Assembly (NCBI GenBank): GCA_047967505.1
Contig: CM106538.1
Strand: one strand, 5' to 3'
Source: Dipteris shenzhenensis
Lineage: Eukaryota; Polypodiophyta; Polypodiopsida; Gleicheniales
Length of the DNA: 64,000 bases
Below are positions 31,723 through 42,340 of the stretch, piece after piece; the first letter of the stretch is position 1; the number at the start of each line of letters is the position of its first letter. The notes under the pieces are model-generated. The model was not told where the DNA came from, did not search any database, and saw only the letters and a list, made by a program, of their open reading frames with translations. Both the position numbers and the translations under genes were made by a program.

Positions 31723-33750
31723 CTCAATGGTGACTCATGTTTCATGCGGATGTTGAAGAGATGCCGATGGAGTCTCCACTCCAAGTTACTCCTTGTGAGA
31801 GAAATGCAAGGCATGAGCCATCTGCATGTGTCACTCAAGCGGCTTCCGGATTGTCGCAATGTGTTTCCATGAGAGAAAGGGGGAAAGGGCAGAACGAAGA
31901 AGAGAGGAGAGAAGGGAGGGAGCAGGATAAGGGAAGAGGAGAGTGAATGGGGATGGAGTAGCAACACAAAGGCACTACAAAGGAAACAAGAGAACACCCA
32001 AAGATACTCTTGGAAGAGAAGAGGGAGCTTGTATTCCAAACTTGTGCATACAACAATGAAGACCAAAGTCAATCATTTGCCCTTTTATACAAGTCACCTT
32101 TTGAAGGGAGGGCCAACCCTTTTCCTTTTAGCACTCTCCCTTTCTTTACATTAAAAGGCTCTTGGGCCCGTAGGGTGCCAGGGCATATTGCTATCCTTTC
32201 CATCTCTCCCTTCTAGTGAAAATATCACTTGTGTTAACCATATAGGAGCGCTTGGGACAAGCATGGCGTTAGGAGGTGCTCCTAATCGGCTCTCAAATAA
32301 CGCTTGCATTAGCCTCGCGCCTCCAAGACTTAAGCTATTTGGGGCTCAAACCCCTTGTACGAGGCTCAAAACTTGGAGTAGCGAGGCCGATCTTCGGCTA
32401 CTTGTGGCTTGACTCCCGTGAGGCACTTAACCACACTTTGCAGGTGGAACTTGCAATCTATGACCGTTGCCTGCAATCTTTGACCTTAAGGTATTTGGGG
32501 CTCAAACTCCCTAAGCTTGTACTATACTCCTTCCATGGTTGCAACTGTTGAAGTAAATCATGAAGCCTAATCACTTCTAATCACTAATTACTTTGCATTT
32601 GGCGACGACTATACTCCGTGGATGTTAACAGAGAAATATCACATGCATCAAACTCAACTTATTTGAGTATGAAGATGCTTTTGGTGGCTAGTGTCTAGTT
32701 CTCTTAAGGCCCAAATGTGGCGTTTTACAAAATTGTTACATGTATGCACTCTTTAGTGGCCATGGAGACTCAAACTTGAGTTTGATTTTGGGATACCTGT
32801 ACAAACCTCAAACTCAAGTTTTTAACAAGCATTAGATGGCAATGTGTTGTTTTTTTCATATATTACTCTTGTGTGGCTGCTAGCTATTTGAAAATTGTTA
32901 CAATACTATGTGCTAGCCATTGGAGAAATATTACACTATTTTAAAACTATAATAATGCAAGGAACACATGTAACTACAAGGGTTTATGCCATCTGCGCAA
33001 AACCATCTCTACACATTGAATGCTAACAATAAATTAGGCTATCTTACTATGTGGTTTCCTATTCACAAATACTCTGCATACATCAAACATATTAGAGCGT
33101 ACTTCTTTTGCGTTTCTACTCTACCAAAATGGAAATGAATCTTCTACTAATATTCTCACACTCAATGTTAAAGTATATGGATCATTGGGCTGGTCATCAT
33201 CTATGTACATATGGTGTCACATATGTTTATGTGTTGTTGTATACATGGATAGATGAATAGGAGGATAGAGGACTATCGAAGGGATCCTAAGTCCCCCTAT
33301 GTAAATAGTCCATAAGATAGTGCACATATTAGAGTTTAGTATATATTGTATCATCTTCATCTTGTTGGTATGATGGAGAGTGTACATTTTGTACTTTAGC
33401 CAAATTGCATGTATTCCCTCTCATCCTCTTTGCTATGTGCATTGAGTCTTAGATTGTGTGTCCTCTTTCTAAGGTAAGTATGCAAAGGTCTCAAAATCTC
33501 CATTTCCCTTCCAAGGAAATTTCTTATGGGTCACCAAAGGCCAAAATTTACTCATCTTTGGCATAAAATGGCACCAAATTTTGGTGGAGGATAACTTTTT
33601 GCTCAAAACTCCAAATTCAAGCTAGAGCAAAGAGCACATATCCCTCTTCATTGTGCACTAATCAATTGGTAATTTTGGTTATTTGGTGGGTTGTTAAATT
33701 AAGAATGTAACTATCAATGTGCACAAGTGCTTGAGTTTTAGCCAAACAAG
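31723..33750. other. Intergenic region without supported gene
   Basis: Purine-rich tract at about 31,870-31,945. 32,000-32,560 has moderate GC and short frames on both strands without family features. 32,560-33,750 is AT-rich. A possible relic of an older retroelement cannot be excluded, but I see no domain. Confidence 0.5.
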
Positions 33751-34138
33751 GTATATTGGAGCAATTCGGAATGTTGGATGACATACCTTTGAGTATGCCT
33801 GTTGAGGCCAGGCACAACATGCTAAAGTTGTGGGGTGCAAAATTTTTAAATTTACACTTTAGCAACAAGTGGTTGATGAGCTCATCTACTTGATTGCATT
33901 AATGTGGTCTGATACTTGCTATGTAGTAGGATTATTGTGCTAGCTTATGGCAAATCCATGTGTCCATTAGAATGGAATGAAGAGGATTTTCAAATACCTT
34001 AGTGCAATATCCAATCATAGGCTACCATATTTGAAAGAGAGACCACATGTAGAACCATAACTTGAGGGGTTCTGTGATGTAGATTGGAGAGAAGTCCCCC
34101 ATGCAATTCTATTTTGGGATACACCTTTATGATGAATG

Positions 34139-34492
34139 TGTGAAGATAGTGGGAGAGAGGGAAGGAGTCTCACTTGCGGCTTTCTCACATGAACAATTGG
34201 GGGAATACACACAAAGGTGGAGGCTGAAAAAAGTTTTCCTCTTCTTAGTTGTGAAAGCCAAAAGAACTCTAGTACAAAGAAAATAGAAGAACCCTATATG
34301 TGGGTCTCAAACCAAACTCAACTAACTAAGGTGGCATACTAATTGATCCACAAACTAGAGTAGATAAGGATAGTTGTCATCCAACTATTATTCGTGGGTG
34401 GTGTACCAACCGCATCTCCAGCTAACAAGTCGGTGACATAAATGCACAACAGTCACCCTGGCATATCGCGAGTGGAGCTCGATATCTCAACA
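34139..34492 (-). repeat. C1 3' LTR
   Basis: The complement begins TGTTGAGATATCGAG and ends CTTCACA. The polypurine tract (complement of ctccccctcgagctc at 34493-34507) lies directly inside. It is clearly related to the B1 LTR (shared TGTTGAGATATC start and TTTATGTCACCG). Confidence 0.93.
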
Positions 34493-36012
34493 CTCCCCCT
34501 CGAGCTCAATCCCAATTCCTGCACACCAAGCAGGTCTTTGAACTTGCGCAGCTTCTCTGTGCCCAATGCTTTCGTGAATATGTCAGCTACCTGATCCTCT
34601 GTGCTGACATAAACTAGATCAATAAGACCTAGTAAAACCTTCTCCCGCACATAGTGATAATGCACCTCAATGTGCTTTGTTCTGGCATGAAAGACTGGGT
34701 TCTTTGCCAAATGTATACTACTCATGTTGTCACAATAAATGACAACTGGCCCATCTGTAGACTGATGCATATCATAGAGTAGCTTATGCAACCAAGCTAC
34801 CTCACATGCAGCCATTGTTGCACCTCTGTACTCAGCCTCTGTGCTCGACAAGGCAACTGTAGGCTGTTTCTTGCTACTCCAAGTGACTGCAGCACTCCCA
34901 AAAGAGAACACATATCCACTAGTAGATCGCCTATCAGAAATACTACCAGCCCAATCAGCATCAGTGTATCCATGCAATTGTATCTGAACCCCAGCCTCAT
35001 AAAATAGTCCATACTGCAATGTCGACTTCACATACCTGAGTATGCGTCTAGCCGCATCCAAATGCGGTTTCCTTGGAGCCTGCATAAACTGACTTACCAA
35101 CCCAATAGCATAGCTCAAATCTGGCCTGGTAATAGTCATGTAAATCAAACTTCCTACTATGCGTCTGTACATAGTAGGGTCTTCCAGAAGCTCACCTGCA
35201 TCTGCGCTCAGCTTCACATTCTGCTCCAAAGGAACTGAAATAGGCTTACAGCTTGTCATCCCATATTTGGACAGCATGTCCAGTCCATACTGCCTCTGCA
35301 AGAGCTGTATCCCACTTGGTGATCTAATCACCTCAATGCCCAAGAAATAACACAGCTCTCCCAAATCCTTCATCTCAAACTTCTGCCTCAATAGCATTTT
35401 CACATGAAGGATATCTTCATCACTATCACCTGTGATGATCAAATCATCAACATAAATGACCAGTAGCATAATCCCTTTCTCTGTTTTTCTCACATAGAGT
35501 GAGAAACCTGCCTTGGAAATCTGAAAGCCAATAGTGACAAGAAACTGTCCTATCTTGTCAGACCATGCTCTAGGTGCTTGCTTCAAGCCATACAAGGCTT
35601 TCTTCAACCTGCAAACAAACTCAGGATGAGTAGCATGAACATAACCTGCTGGTTGCTCCATAAAGACCTCTTCTTGCAAATCACCATGCAAGAAGGCATT
35701 CTTTACATCCATCTGATGTAAAGACCATCCCTTTGATGCAGCCATAGCAATGGCTGCTCTTACGGTTGCCATCCTTGCAACCGGGCTGAAAGTTTCTTCA
35801 TAATCAATGCCATATGTCTGTGCATACCCCTTGACAACTAATCTTGCCTTGTATCTATTCACAGAACCATCTGCATTGTGCTTGATCTTATAAACCCACT
35901 TACAGCCAATTGCATTCTTGTCTTTAGGCAAAGGCACCAATTCCCATGTAGCATTTGCATCCAAGGCATCCATTTCTTCATCCATGGCTTTCTCCCATTT
36001 TTCATTTCCCAT
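34453..36012 (-). CDS. C1 reverse transcriptase-RNase H ORF
   Basis: 519 codons, uninterrupted, running into the 3' LTR. RT blocks: [55 protein letters not shown], and catalytic VIYVDDLIITGDSD. RNase H blocks: DADWAGSISDRRSTSGYVFS, SSTEAEYRGATMAACEVAWL, IYCDNMSSIHLAKN and TKHIEVHYHYVREK. The tail is DIFTKALGTEKLRKFKDLLG. The displayed Met is internal: in B1 this frame continues upstream into integrase. Catalytic residues look intact. Confidence 0.93.
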   Translation of the reverse strand: MGNEKWEKAMDEEMDALDANATWELVPLPKDKNAIGCKWVYKIKHNADGSVNRYKARLVVKGYAQTYGIDYEETFSPVARMATVRAAIAMAASKGWSLHQMDVKNAFLHGDLQEEVFMEQPAGYVHATHPEFVCRLKKALYGLKQAPRAWSDKIGQFLVTIGFQISKAGFSLYVRKTEKGIMLLVIYVDDLIITGDSDEDILHVKMLLRQKFEMKDLGELCYFLGIEVIRSPSGIQLLQRQYGLDMLSKYGMTSCKPISVPLEQNVKLSADAGELLEDPTMYRRIVGSLIYMTITRPDLSYAIGLVSQFMQAPRKPHLDAARRILRYVKSTLQYGLFYEAGVQIQLHGYTDADWAGSISDRRSTSGYVFSFGSAAVTWSSKKQPTVALSSTEAEYRGATMAACEVAWLHKLLYDMHQSTDGPVVIYCDNMSSIHLAKNPVFHARTKHIEVHYHYVREKVLLGLIDLVYVSTEDQVADIFTKALGTEKLRKFKDLLGVQELGLSSRGSVEISSSTRDMPG

Positions 36013-36042
36013 GGCTTGCTCAAAAGAAGTGGGTTCTGGTTC

Positions 36043-36600
36043 CTATATCACTTTGACCATATAGGCATAGTGAATGGCTGTAAATCCATCATATTTCAGC
36101 CTATCCACAGGATACCTAACCCTGGTAGACCTGCGCAAAATAGGCTCACTTCCAGGTGCTCTCAAAACATCCCTGGTCTTCCTTACTCCAGGTGTAACAA
36201 CAGAAGGAATACCCAACTCATCATCAATGCTCTGTTCTGAGCCACTGGATTCACCATCCACACAAGAGTGACCTGCATTCACATCAAACATGGGCTGATC
36301 TACCTTCTCTTTTCCTTTTCGTGATACCTACGTACCACTCTCTACATTGCTTTGAGGGGATTCTCCTGATCTCAATCTGCCTATCCATGGCGAAGTATGT
36401 GAACCACTGGTAGAGGACACTCCAGGTCCACTGATATTTTGTGATTGCTGCTGTGCATTCTGTGTAGCATTACCATTTTGTGCATCTACATCAATCATCA
36501 CATTTACTGGTTTATACCAGCTGCTCATCTCATCAAAAACAACATCTCTGCTCACTGTGAGCTTACGTGTAGAAGGGTTATAGCATCTATGCCCTTTCTG
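36043..36600 (-). pseudogene. C1 linker between integrase and RT
   Basis: The Ser/Gly-rich linker is split into frames 36555-36328 (begins MSRDVVFDEMSSWYKP, the end of the copia integrase C-terminal domain) and 36291-36043 (ends near YPVDRLKYDGFTAIHYAYMV, just before RT). TAG stops at 36601-36603, 36328-36330 and near 36,043 separate the pieces. Confidence 0.8.
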
Positions 36601-37194
36601 CTATAGAGAATAACCAATAAAGACGCACTTCTCAGCTTTTGGTTCCAACTTGGACCTCAACTCATCTGGCACATGGACATAGGCAATGCAACCAAAAATC
36701 TTCAAATGAGAAATATCTGGTTTCCTACCAGTATACATCTCCTCTGGCGTCATGCCATGTATTGCTACAGTGGGAGTCCTGTTCATTATATAGACTGCTG
36801 TAGCAACTGCTTCAGCCCAATAATAATCTGGTAGATCTTTTTCATTTAGCATAGCCCGAGATACCTCTCCAATATGCCTGTTTTTTCTTTCTACAATTCC
36901 ATTTTGCTGTGGGGTATGACTGCATGAATATTGCTTCTTTATACCATGCTCCTGCAAGAACCTTGCAAACTCATTTGAGAGGTACTCTCCCCCTCCATCT
37001 GACCTTAGGCATTTTATTTGCAGGCCTGTTTCTTTTTCAACCATAGCTTTGAAGTGCCCAAACACTTCACTTTTCTTTTTCATAAAATACACCCACAGTT
37101 TTCTGCTGAAGTCATCAATAAATGTGACAAAATAGTGACAGCCTCCAATAGATGCAGCTTTTGTAGTCCACACATCAGAGTGGATTAATTCCAA
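36601..37194 (-). CDS. C1 integrase core ORF
   Basis: 197 codons. The triad is D in HSDVWTTKAAS, D in RSDGGGEYLS and E in GIVERKNRHI. About 9 bp are missing near the middle (FGHFKAMVEKE against FGHFKAFKAMVEKE in relatives). The C-terminal HLKIFGCIAYVHVPDELRSK is intact. It ends at TAG 36601, where relatives read on. Confidence 0.88.
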   Translation of the reverse strand: MELIHSDVWTTKAASIGGCHYFVTFIDDFSRKLWVYFMKKKSEVFGHFKAMVEKETGLQIKCLRSDGGGEYLSNEFARFLQEHGIKKQYSCSHTPQQNGIVERKNRHIGEVSRAMLNEKDLPDYYWAEAVATAVYIMNRTPTVAIHGMTPEEMYTGRKPDISHLKIFGCIAYVHVPDELRSKLEPKAEKCVFIGYSL

Positions 37195-37338
37195 TGGCTT
37201 TTTACTCTCTTGAACATGCCTAGGAAAAGGTTTCCTTACTTGTTTCCCAAATTAACAGGCTTCACAAACCTTGTGCATTTTTGCAACCTTGAATTTAGGC
37301 AATCCTGCAACAATATTTTGGGCTTGCATTGATTTAAG

Positions 37339-37869
37339 TCACTGTATATTAACATGACCAATGCGTTTGTGCCAGATATCAATATCTGCAACTACACCGG
37401 TCCCATGTGCAAACATTGCTGCACTCAATTCAGGCATGTCCGCATCCAACGTAAACATCCTGCCCTTCTTCTTTCCTTTTGCTATCAAGCGACCATTTTT
37501 TTTCATATCCTCAACAAAGCATCCATGAGGATTAAATCTGACCTGCAAGCCTTGCTCAACCATCTGACCAATAGAAACCAGGTTCTTGGTGATGTTCGGG
37601 ACATGAAATACATCAGACAAGTATTTCTTTTTCCCATCCTGCATAGACAAAGGAATTTTGCCAATCTGCACAATAGGATGTGCAGTATCATCACCAGTCT
37701 CCACAAATCCTGGTTTTTCCATTTTCCTTGCATCTTGCATCCATTCTGCATGACCTGTCATGTGGTTTGACACACCTGAGTCAACATACCACACATCATT
37801 TCGTTCTTCTGCACTTGTCACAGAATTGGTCATATGCTGCACCATAACCCTGCCTACTAGAAGATGCAT
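37339..37869 (-). CDS. C1 protease and pre-integrase ORF
   Basis: 176 codons. VWYVDSGVSNHMTGHAEW carries the protease active site with Val in place of the usual Ala after D-S-G. Then follow TGDDTAHPIVQIGKIPLSMQ, NITKNLVSIGQMVEQGLQVR and the pre-integrase start DIWHKRIGHVNIQ. It stops at TGA 37339 (Arg expected). A TAA at 37252-37254 lies in the next segment, at the HHCC zinc-binding region. Confidence 0.88.
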   Translation of the reverse strand: MHLLVGRVMVQHMTNSVTSAEERNDVWYVDSGVSNHMTGHAEWMQDARKMEKPGFVETGDDTAHPIVQIGKIPLSMQDGKKKYLSDVFHVPNITKNLVSIGQMVEQGLQVRFNPHGCFVEDMKKNGRLIAKGKKKGRMFTLDADMPELSAAMFAHGTGVVADIDIWHKRIGHVNIQ

Positions 37870-37889
37870 AATTGCCTTGCTGCAATTTT

Positions 37890-38784
37890 CCAGTCATAAT
37901 GTCATTCTACTTTTGATAGTAGTCCTTAGCCATATGACCCATTTTGCCACAATAGTAGCATTCAACATTGCTGTTTGCATTTTGGCCTCTCTTTAATCCA
38001 CCACGGCCTCTTTGGATCCCCCTGCCTCAAGAGTTACCACGTCCTCCTGCATAGGACTGGTTTTCTTGCGTTTGCTGCATATTCTGATTTCTACCACGGC
38101 CTGCAGATCGGCCTCCTCTACCTCTGCCTCTACCTCTGCCAGCATTTGAGTAGAAGACAGTTTCTTTTGAAGTTCTTGCTGAAGGAGATGCACCCCCATT
38201 TCTCTGCTCTTCAGAAATTAGAAGAGCAATCAACTCCTCAAAATCTGGAAATTTTTCACGGACGGAAATGGATGTCCGAAATTGTGCATAATCCTTTCCT
38301 AGACCATTCAAGGTCACAGAAACCAAATCGTCATCATCCACTGGCGACCCAATGGAAGCAAGTGCATCCGCAATTTTCTTCACCTTCATGTGGTAGTCAT
38401 TGATGCTCATGTTTTCTCTCTGCACATTGTGCAGCTCCTGCTTGAGCTGCATTTTCCTGGCTTGCATATTTGTGCTGTACATTTTTGCCAAAGTATCCCA
38501 TGCCTTCTTTGGCGTACTTGCATCCTGAATATGCACAATCATGGAGTTTGAAATACTGATAGACAGCCAGTACATAACTTTCCTGGCTCTCTTATGCCAT
38601 CCTTTGAATGCTTGCATTTCCTGTTGACTGGGAACATTAGGAAGAACAGGTTCTTCTTCATTTCCTGTAATGGATCCCAATAGCCTTTTCCCATCAAGAA
38701 ATTTGTCATTCTAAACTTCCATGCCTGGAAGTTGTACTTGTCAAGCTTTTCAGTGACAATCTATGAAAGAGAATCAGATGCCAT
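37890..38784 (-). pseudogene. C1 gag with nucleocapsid
   Basis: ATG at 38784. TAG at 38761-38763 interrupts codon 8, and a one-base loss near 38,69x shifts the frame. The 217-codon frame 38680-38027 has the capsid (MQAFKGWHKRARKVMYWLSI, DTLAKMYSTNMQARKMQLKQ) and a Gly-Arg-rich tail. The knuckle at about 37,915-37,965 reads CYYCGKMGHMAKDYY, so the last Cys of CX2CX4HX4C is Tyr. Confidence 0.85.
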
Positions 38785-39282
38785 TACAGAACACTGCAAA
38801 ATATTCTGTCACTGCAAAAAACACAGCTTTTGCCTCACACGGGCAGAACTGCAAAACTGACGAAAGTGGTATTTCACCACACAGTCACTTCCTAGTGACG
38901 ATTTTGCATCAACAGGCTACAAGCATGAATCTGCAACTCCCAATATCTCTGCACAAAGGCATACGATGCAATTTTGGCGGCAACTTTTCACCGACCCGCA
39001 GAACAATGGTCGCACAGCAAAAATAGGGCCTTTTTCTGAGTGCCTACGAAGAACTTCCGTCTCCAAAACGGGCCCCAAAATGACCTCAAATCAGAGCAGC
39101 ATATACTGCGCTCTCGCCACAGTGCGAAGGGTGTCTCAATCTGAGACAGTGCACTCTTGCACTTCTGGCTGTGCTACCTGCAGAGATTTGCTCCCAAACT
39201 CGAAATAGGAAAGCAACACTGGTCCTCTTACCAGGACACCACGAACTTGGCTTGCTTTCTTGAGCTCCTTACCACGAACAAG
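38785..39282 (-). other. C1 leader
   Basis: About 500 bp between the primer site and the gag ATG, without a gene. It aligns with the B1 leader at 43,559-44,124 and the D1 leader at 53,425-53,954. Confidence 0.75.
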
Positions 39283-39294
39283 GTTCTGATACCA
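39283..39294 (-). other. C1 primer-binding site
   Basis: The minus strand reads TGGTATCAGAAC, one base from the usual TGGTATCAGAGC, next to the 5' LTR. It pairs with initiator-methionine tRNA. Confidence 0.85.
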
Positions 39295-39648
39295 TGTGAA
39301 GATAGTGGGAGAGAGGGAAGGAGTCTCACTTGCGGCTTTCTCACATGAACAATTGGGGGAATACACACAAAGGTGGAGGCTGAAAAAAGTTTTCCTCTTC
39401 TTAGTTGTGAAAGCCAAAAGAACTCTAGTACAAAGAAAATAGAAGAACCCTATATATGGGTCTCAAACCAAACTCAACTAACTAAGGCGGCATACTAACT
39501 GAGCCACAAACTAGAGTAGATAAGGATAGCTGTCATCCAGCTATTATTCGTGGGCGGTGTACCAACCGCATCTCTAGCTAACAAGTCGGTGACATAAATG
39601 CACAACAGTCACCCTGGCATATCGCGAGTGGAGCTCGATATCTCAATA
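39295..39648 (-). repeat. C1 5' LTR
   Basis: 354 bp, same length as the partner. The outer terminus reads ...CTCAATA on the plus strand (CA changed to TA). On the plus strand the primer-binding site complement gttctgatacca lies directly inside, at 39283-39294. Confidence 0.93.
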
Positions 39649-39789
39649 GAATGCTCATTGTGCATCTTGGTCTAGCAAGGAGCAAGCCACTATGGCATTA
39701 TCTATAATAGAAGATGAGGCCATCTTGAATGCATTGCACCACCACAACATGAACACATGGATTGCAACATGGTACGAAAAATTTCAAAT

Positions 39790-41342
39790 CTTGCCTATCT
39801 ATTGATGATTTTTTTCCTTGATCCCCAGTTGATTAACTGTTCACCCCTGGTGGCTGAGTTTGTTGCATGTGAGATCATTGAAAAAGAGGCACTCTCTTAC
39901 AGCTAGTGGGCTACTATGTGTAGTATGGAAATAAATAAAAAGAGACATTGAAATAACTAACCCAAACCGATACACCAAATAGGAAAACTACATGAAGATA
40001 GACAATGAGCTCTCAAGCAAAAAGAAATAGAAAATCAAAGAAATTCAAATGCCAAATGTATCATAAAGGTAATCTTCTAGTTACAAGTGTCTTGTGGGGC
40101 TGCATAGCCTCTCAATAATTCCCTTAGACCTCAACTCAGACTCACTTTCCCTCTGCCTTGATTGAATTGGAAGCATTGTGATCCCTTGAGCCAATCTATA
40201 CCTTATAACTTAGGGTTACTTGAGTCTCTCAAGTCTCTAAAGTCTATCTATGGTATGACAATAGTCTATTGCTACTTTTGATTTTAGATCTAAATAGGAG
40301 CCTTGTCGGAGCTCACTGACTTCGAAGTCTATCCTACCTAACTTGGTGAACCATGTTCCACCATTGGTCATTATTGATGGATTCTTGCTTCCTTTCAAAA
40401 TCTATGGAGTTGTTTTCGGTAAGAATGCTTGAATCTCTATCACTTTCATGCTATCTGCCTTATGAGCTCACAAAGACAAGTTCTACATTGGTGAGTCTAC
40501 CACCCCCAAGTCTGTTGTTAACCAATATTTAACATTCATCTCAAATATCTTTTAGTTGTGCCCTCATAGCTCATCCCAATCAATTTGTTCTAGCTACTAC
40601 TCAGAAAATAAGTACCTCTGATAGTACGCCTCTAGCTAGAAGAATGTTGTTGGAATTTCCTTAGAGGGGTTCAAGAGTTGTGATGCATGTATGATGTTGT
40701 GTTTGTATATATGCATGAGGAGCATATTCTCATGATGTTGTTTACTCCATGAATATTATGGTTGACATTTATTTGTTGCAATGTATGAATCATGATGTAG
40801 TTTTTGTTGATTATACACCAATTTCTGACTTATTACTTAAGTGGCATTTAGTCATGATATTTATATATTTATTTCATGCACACAATTTTATGATATGAAT
40901 GTGTGATGATGTGATTATTAGGAAATATAACCTTCTATGATGAGAATTTTGATATAAATATGTGATGATGTAATATTTGTAATATATTTCATGGCAAAGT
41001 ATCAATTCCCAATGCTCCACTCAAAGTATAGCATTCCCAATGCTCTGCAAAATTTTATTCAGTTGGACAGTCTCCACTCACTTAAAGTAGAGCATTTCCA
41101 ATGCTTCTCTCACTTTATTCCAACCCTTATCCTTATCATAGCGAACACATCGTGCCTTAGTGCACTTGTAATCTTCCATCGTAGTCTCTCCACAAACACT
41201 CTCTTATTTCTTACATCCTAGTCCTTCTGATTACACTTTATGTCTTCCCTCACTTTCTATCACTCTTGAAGGAGGGGCAGTTCACTGTGCATCCCTCGCT
41301 ATCACTCCCTCACTCTCCTTCTCCCACTTTCCCTCTAAGACA
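39790..41342. other. AT-rich intergenic region
   Basis: No supported coding frame. 40,690-40,990 has repeated gatgatgt/atatgaatgtgtgatgatg words. 41,005-41,110 has three related ttcccaatgctc words. 41,230-41,342 is CT-rich and may be the 5' region of the two-exon gene candidate. Confidence 0.5.
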
Positions 41343-41799
41343 ATGACTACTTACTACCCGACTTCATTTACTAAACTCAAATTCTATCTTAGATCTCTTT
41401 TGTATGGACCAATGAAGGGAAAATCATTTGAGGAGGATATGTTACGCACATGGCTGCTTGATTTGAACTCAGCAGAAGAGGTGAATATCCTTAGCTTTCT
41501 TTTTCTCTTCTTTTAATCACGTACTTCTTATGCAAACGAGTTAAATTTTTGTACAGGATATGGCGGTGGCTAGAAGCTGTATTGAAAAAAATGGTGAAGA
41601 TGAGGAAAGCCAAGAGAGAAAAGAAGAGTTGTTGAATGCTTACAAGTCGGCAGAAGATTCGAAACAAGTTGTGAGGAGAGTCTGTGAGGAGATTTGTGAT
41701 GCCAGCCCTGGTTACGCATGGCCTACAAGTTTAAAGTCTACTTGTTTTCATGAAGCCAATGCCATAGTAGGCACTTTCGAGGACATATGCTCTCTCTAA
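41343..41799 (+). CDS. Candidate small two-exon host gene, 126 residues
   Basis: Exon 1 is 41343-41480 (46 codons, starts MTTYYPTSFTKLKFYLRSLL and ends at Glu-Glu). Intron 41481-41556 (76 bp) begins gtgaat and ends ttgtacag, with a T-rich 3' part. Exon 2 is 41557-41799 (80 codons and TAA). The junction is in phase 0 and the joined frame is open throughout. The product is charged and probably helical, with Glu/Lys-rich middle and several Cys. I do not recognise a domain. It is the only candidate in the window that looks like an unbroken non-transposon gene. It could still be chance or a fragment of a longer gene. Confidence 0.4.
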
Positions 41800-42340
41800 T
41801 GACTTAATAATCAAGTGATGTAAATTTAATTCCATAGAAATTCAAAGTAACTGTGAAATTCAATTCCATAGACTTATGTGTTTTCTAAAGTAATTATAAT
41901 AGACAAGAAATAATACAGTTCCACAAAGACTTTTTTGTTCTCTAATGTAAAGTTGTAATAGATAAGAGAGATAAAGATGACATCTTCTAGGCTGAGCTAA
42001 TGGAAGGTGTTTTTTAACACCATATGGCTTTGAGTTATATGACCTACTTCTTGTACAAATGTGTCATGCTTTTTTTTAAATGTACTCTAGTTTTTTTTCT
42101 AATTTGATTTTTTAAAATCTTACTTTTGTCTCTTTTAACAACATGAAATCCTCTTTTTTTAAGGTACTCTAGTTTTAATAACATGTCACGTCATTTTTTC
42201 TAATTTGATTTTTTAAGGTCTTACTTTTTGACTCAAAGTTTTGTTTTATAAGAGCCTCTTTTTTTTAAATGCTTTATCCAAAATTATCTCACAAAATGAA
42301 TTTGGATAGTGCACTAGTCCAAAATTAATGAAATAGGTGT
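41800..42340. other. AT- and T-rich spacer
   Basis: No gene. From 42,060 to 42,260 there are several poly-T runs and a repeated ttttttctaatttgattttttaa segment (two copies, near 42,090 and 42,198). It ends at the truncation point of A2 gag. Confidence 0.6.

Larger units (their letters stand above)
34139..39648 (-). mobile_element. C1: full-length Ty1/copia retrotransposon
   Basis: A 5,510-bp element on the minus strand with 354-bp LTRs (34139-34492 as the 3' LTR, 39295-39648 as the 5' LTR) and a perfect GAATG duplication (34134-34138 and 39649-39653). The LTRs differ at about 9 positions by eye, mostly transitions, so it is older than A1 and B1. Order from 38,784 down: gag, protease, integrase, linker, RT, RNase H. 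RT-RNase H is one open frame of 519 codons; the rest has stops and a frameshift. Confidence 0.95.
33751..39790 (+). pseudogene. Old copia RT/RNase H relic split by C1
   Basis: From about 33,751 the plus strand reads LEQFGMLDDIPLSMPVEA, the copia block after RT. Near 33,945-34,100 come traces of the RNase H start (FCDVDW). After the C1 insertion, 39,654 onward continues in frame with SWSSKEQATMALSIIEDEA, equivalent to SWSSKKQPTVALSSTEAEY in B1. Many stops show that this relic is much older than C1. Only the flanks 33,751-34,138 and 39,654-39,790 belong to it. Confidence 0.65.

Noticed and set aside
31692-32072. 126-codon minus-strand frame rich in Leu, Ser and Phe
   Set aside because: It starts in the MITE edge and runs through a purine-rich tract; composition explains the open frame.
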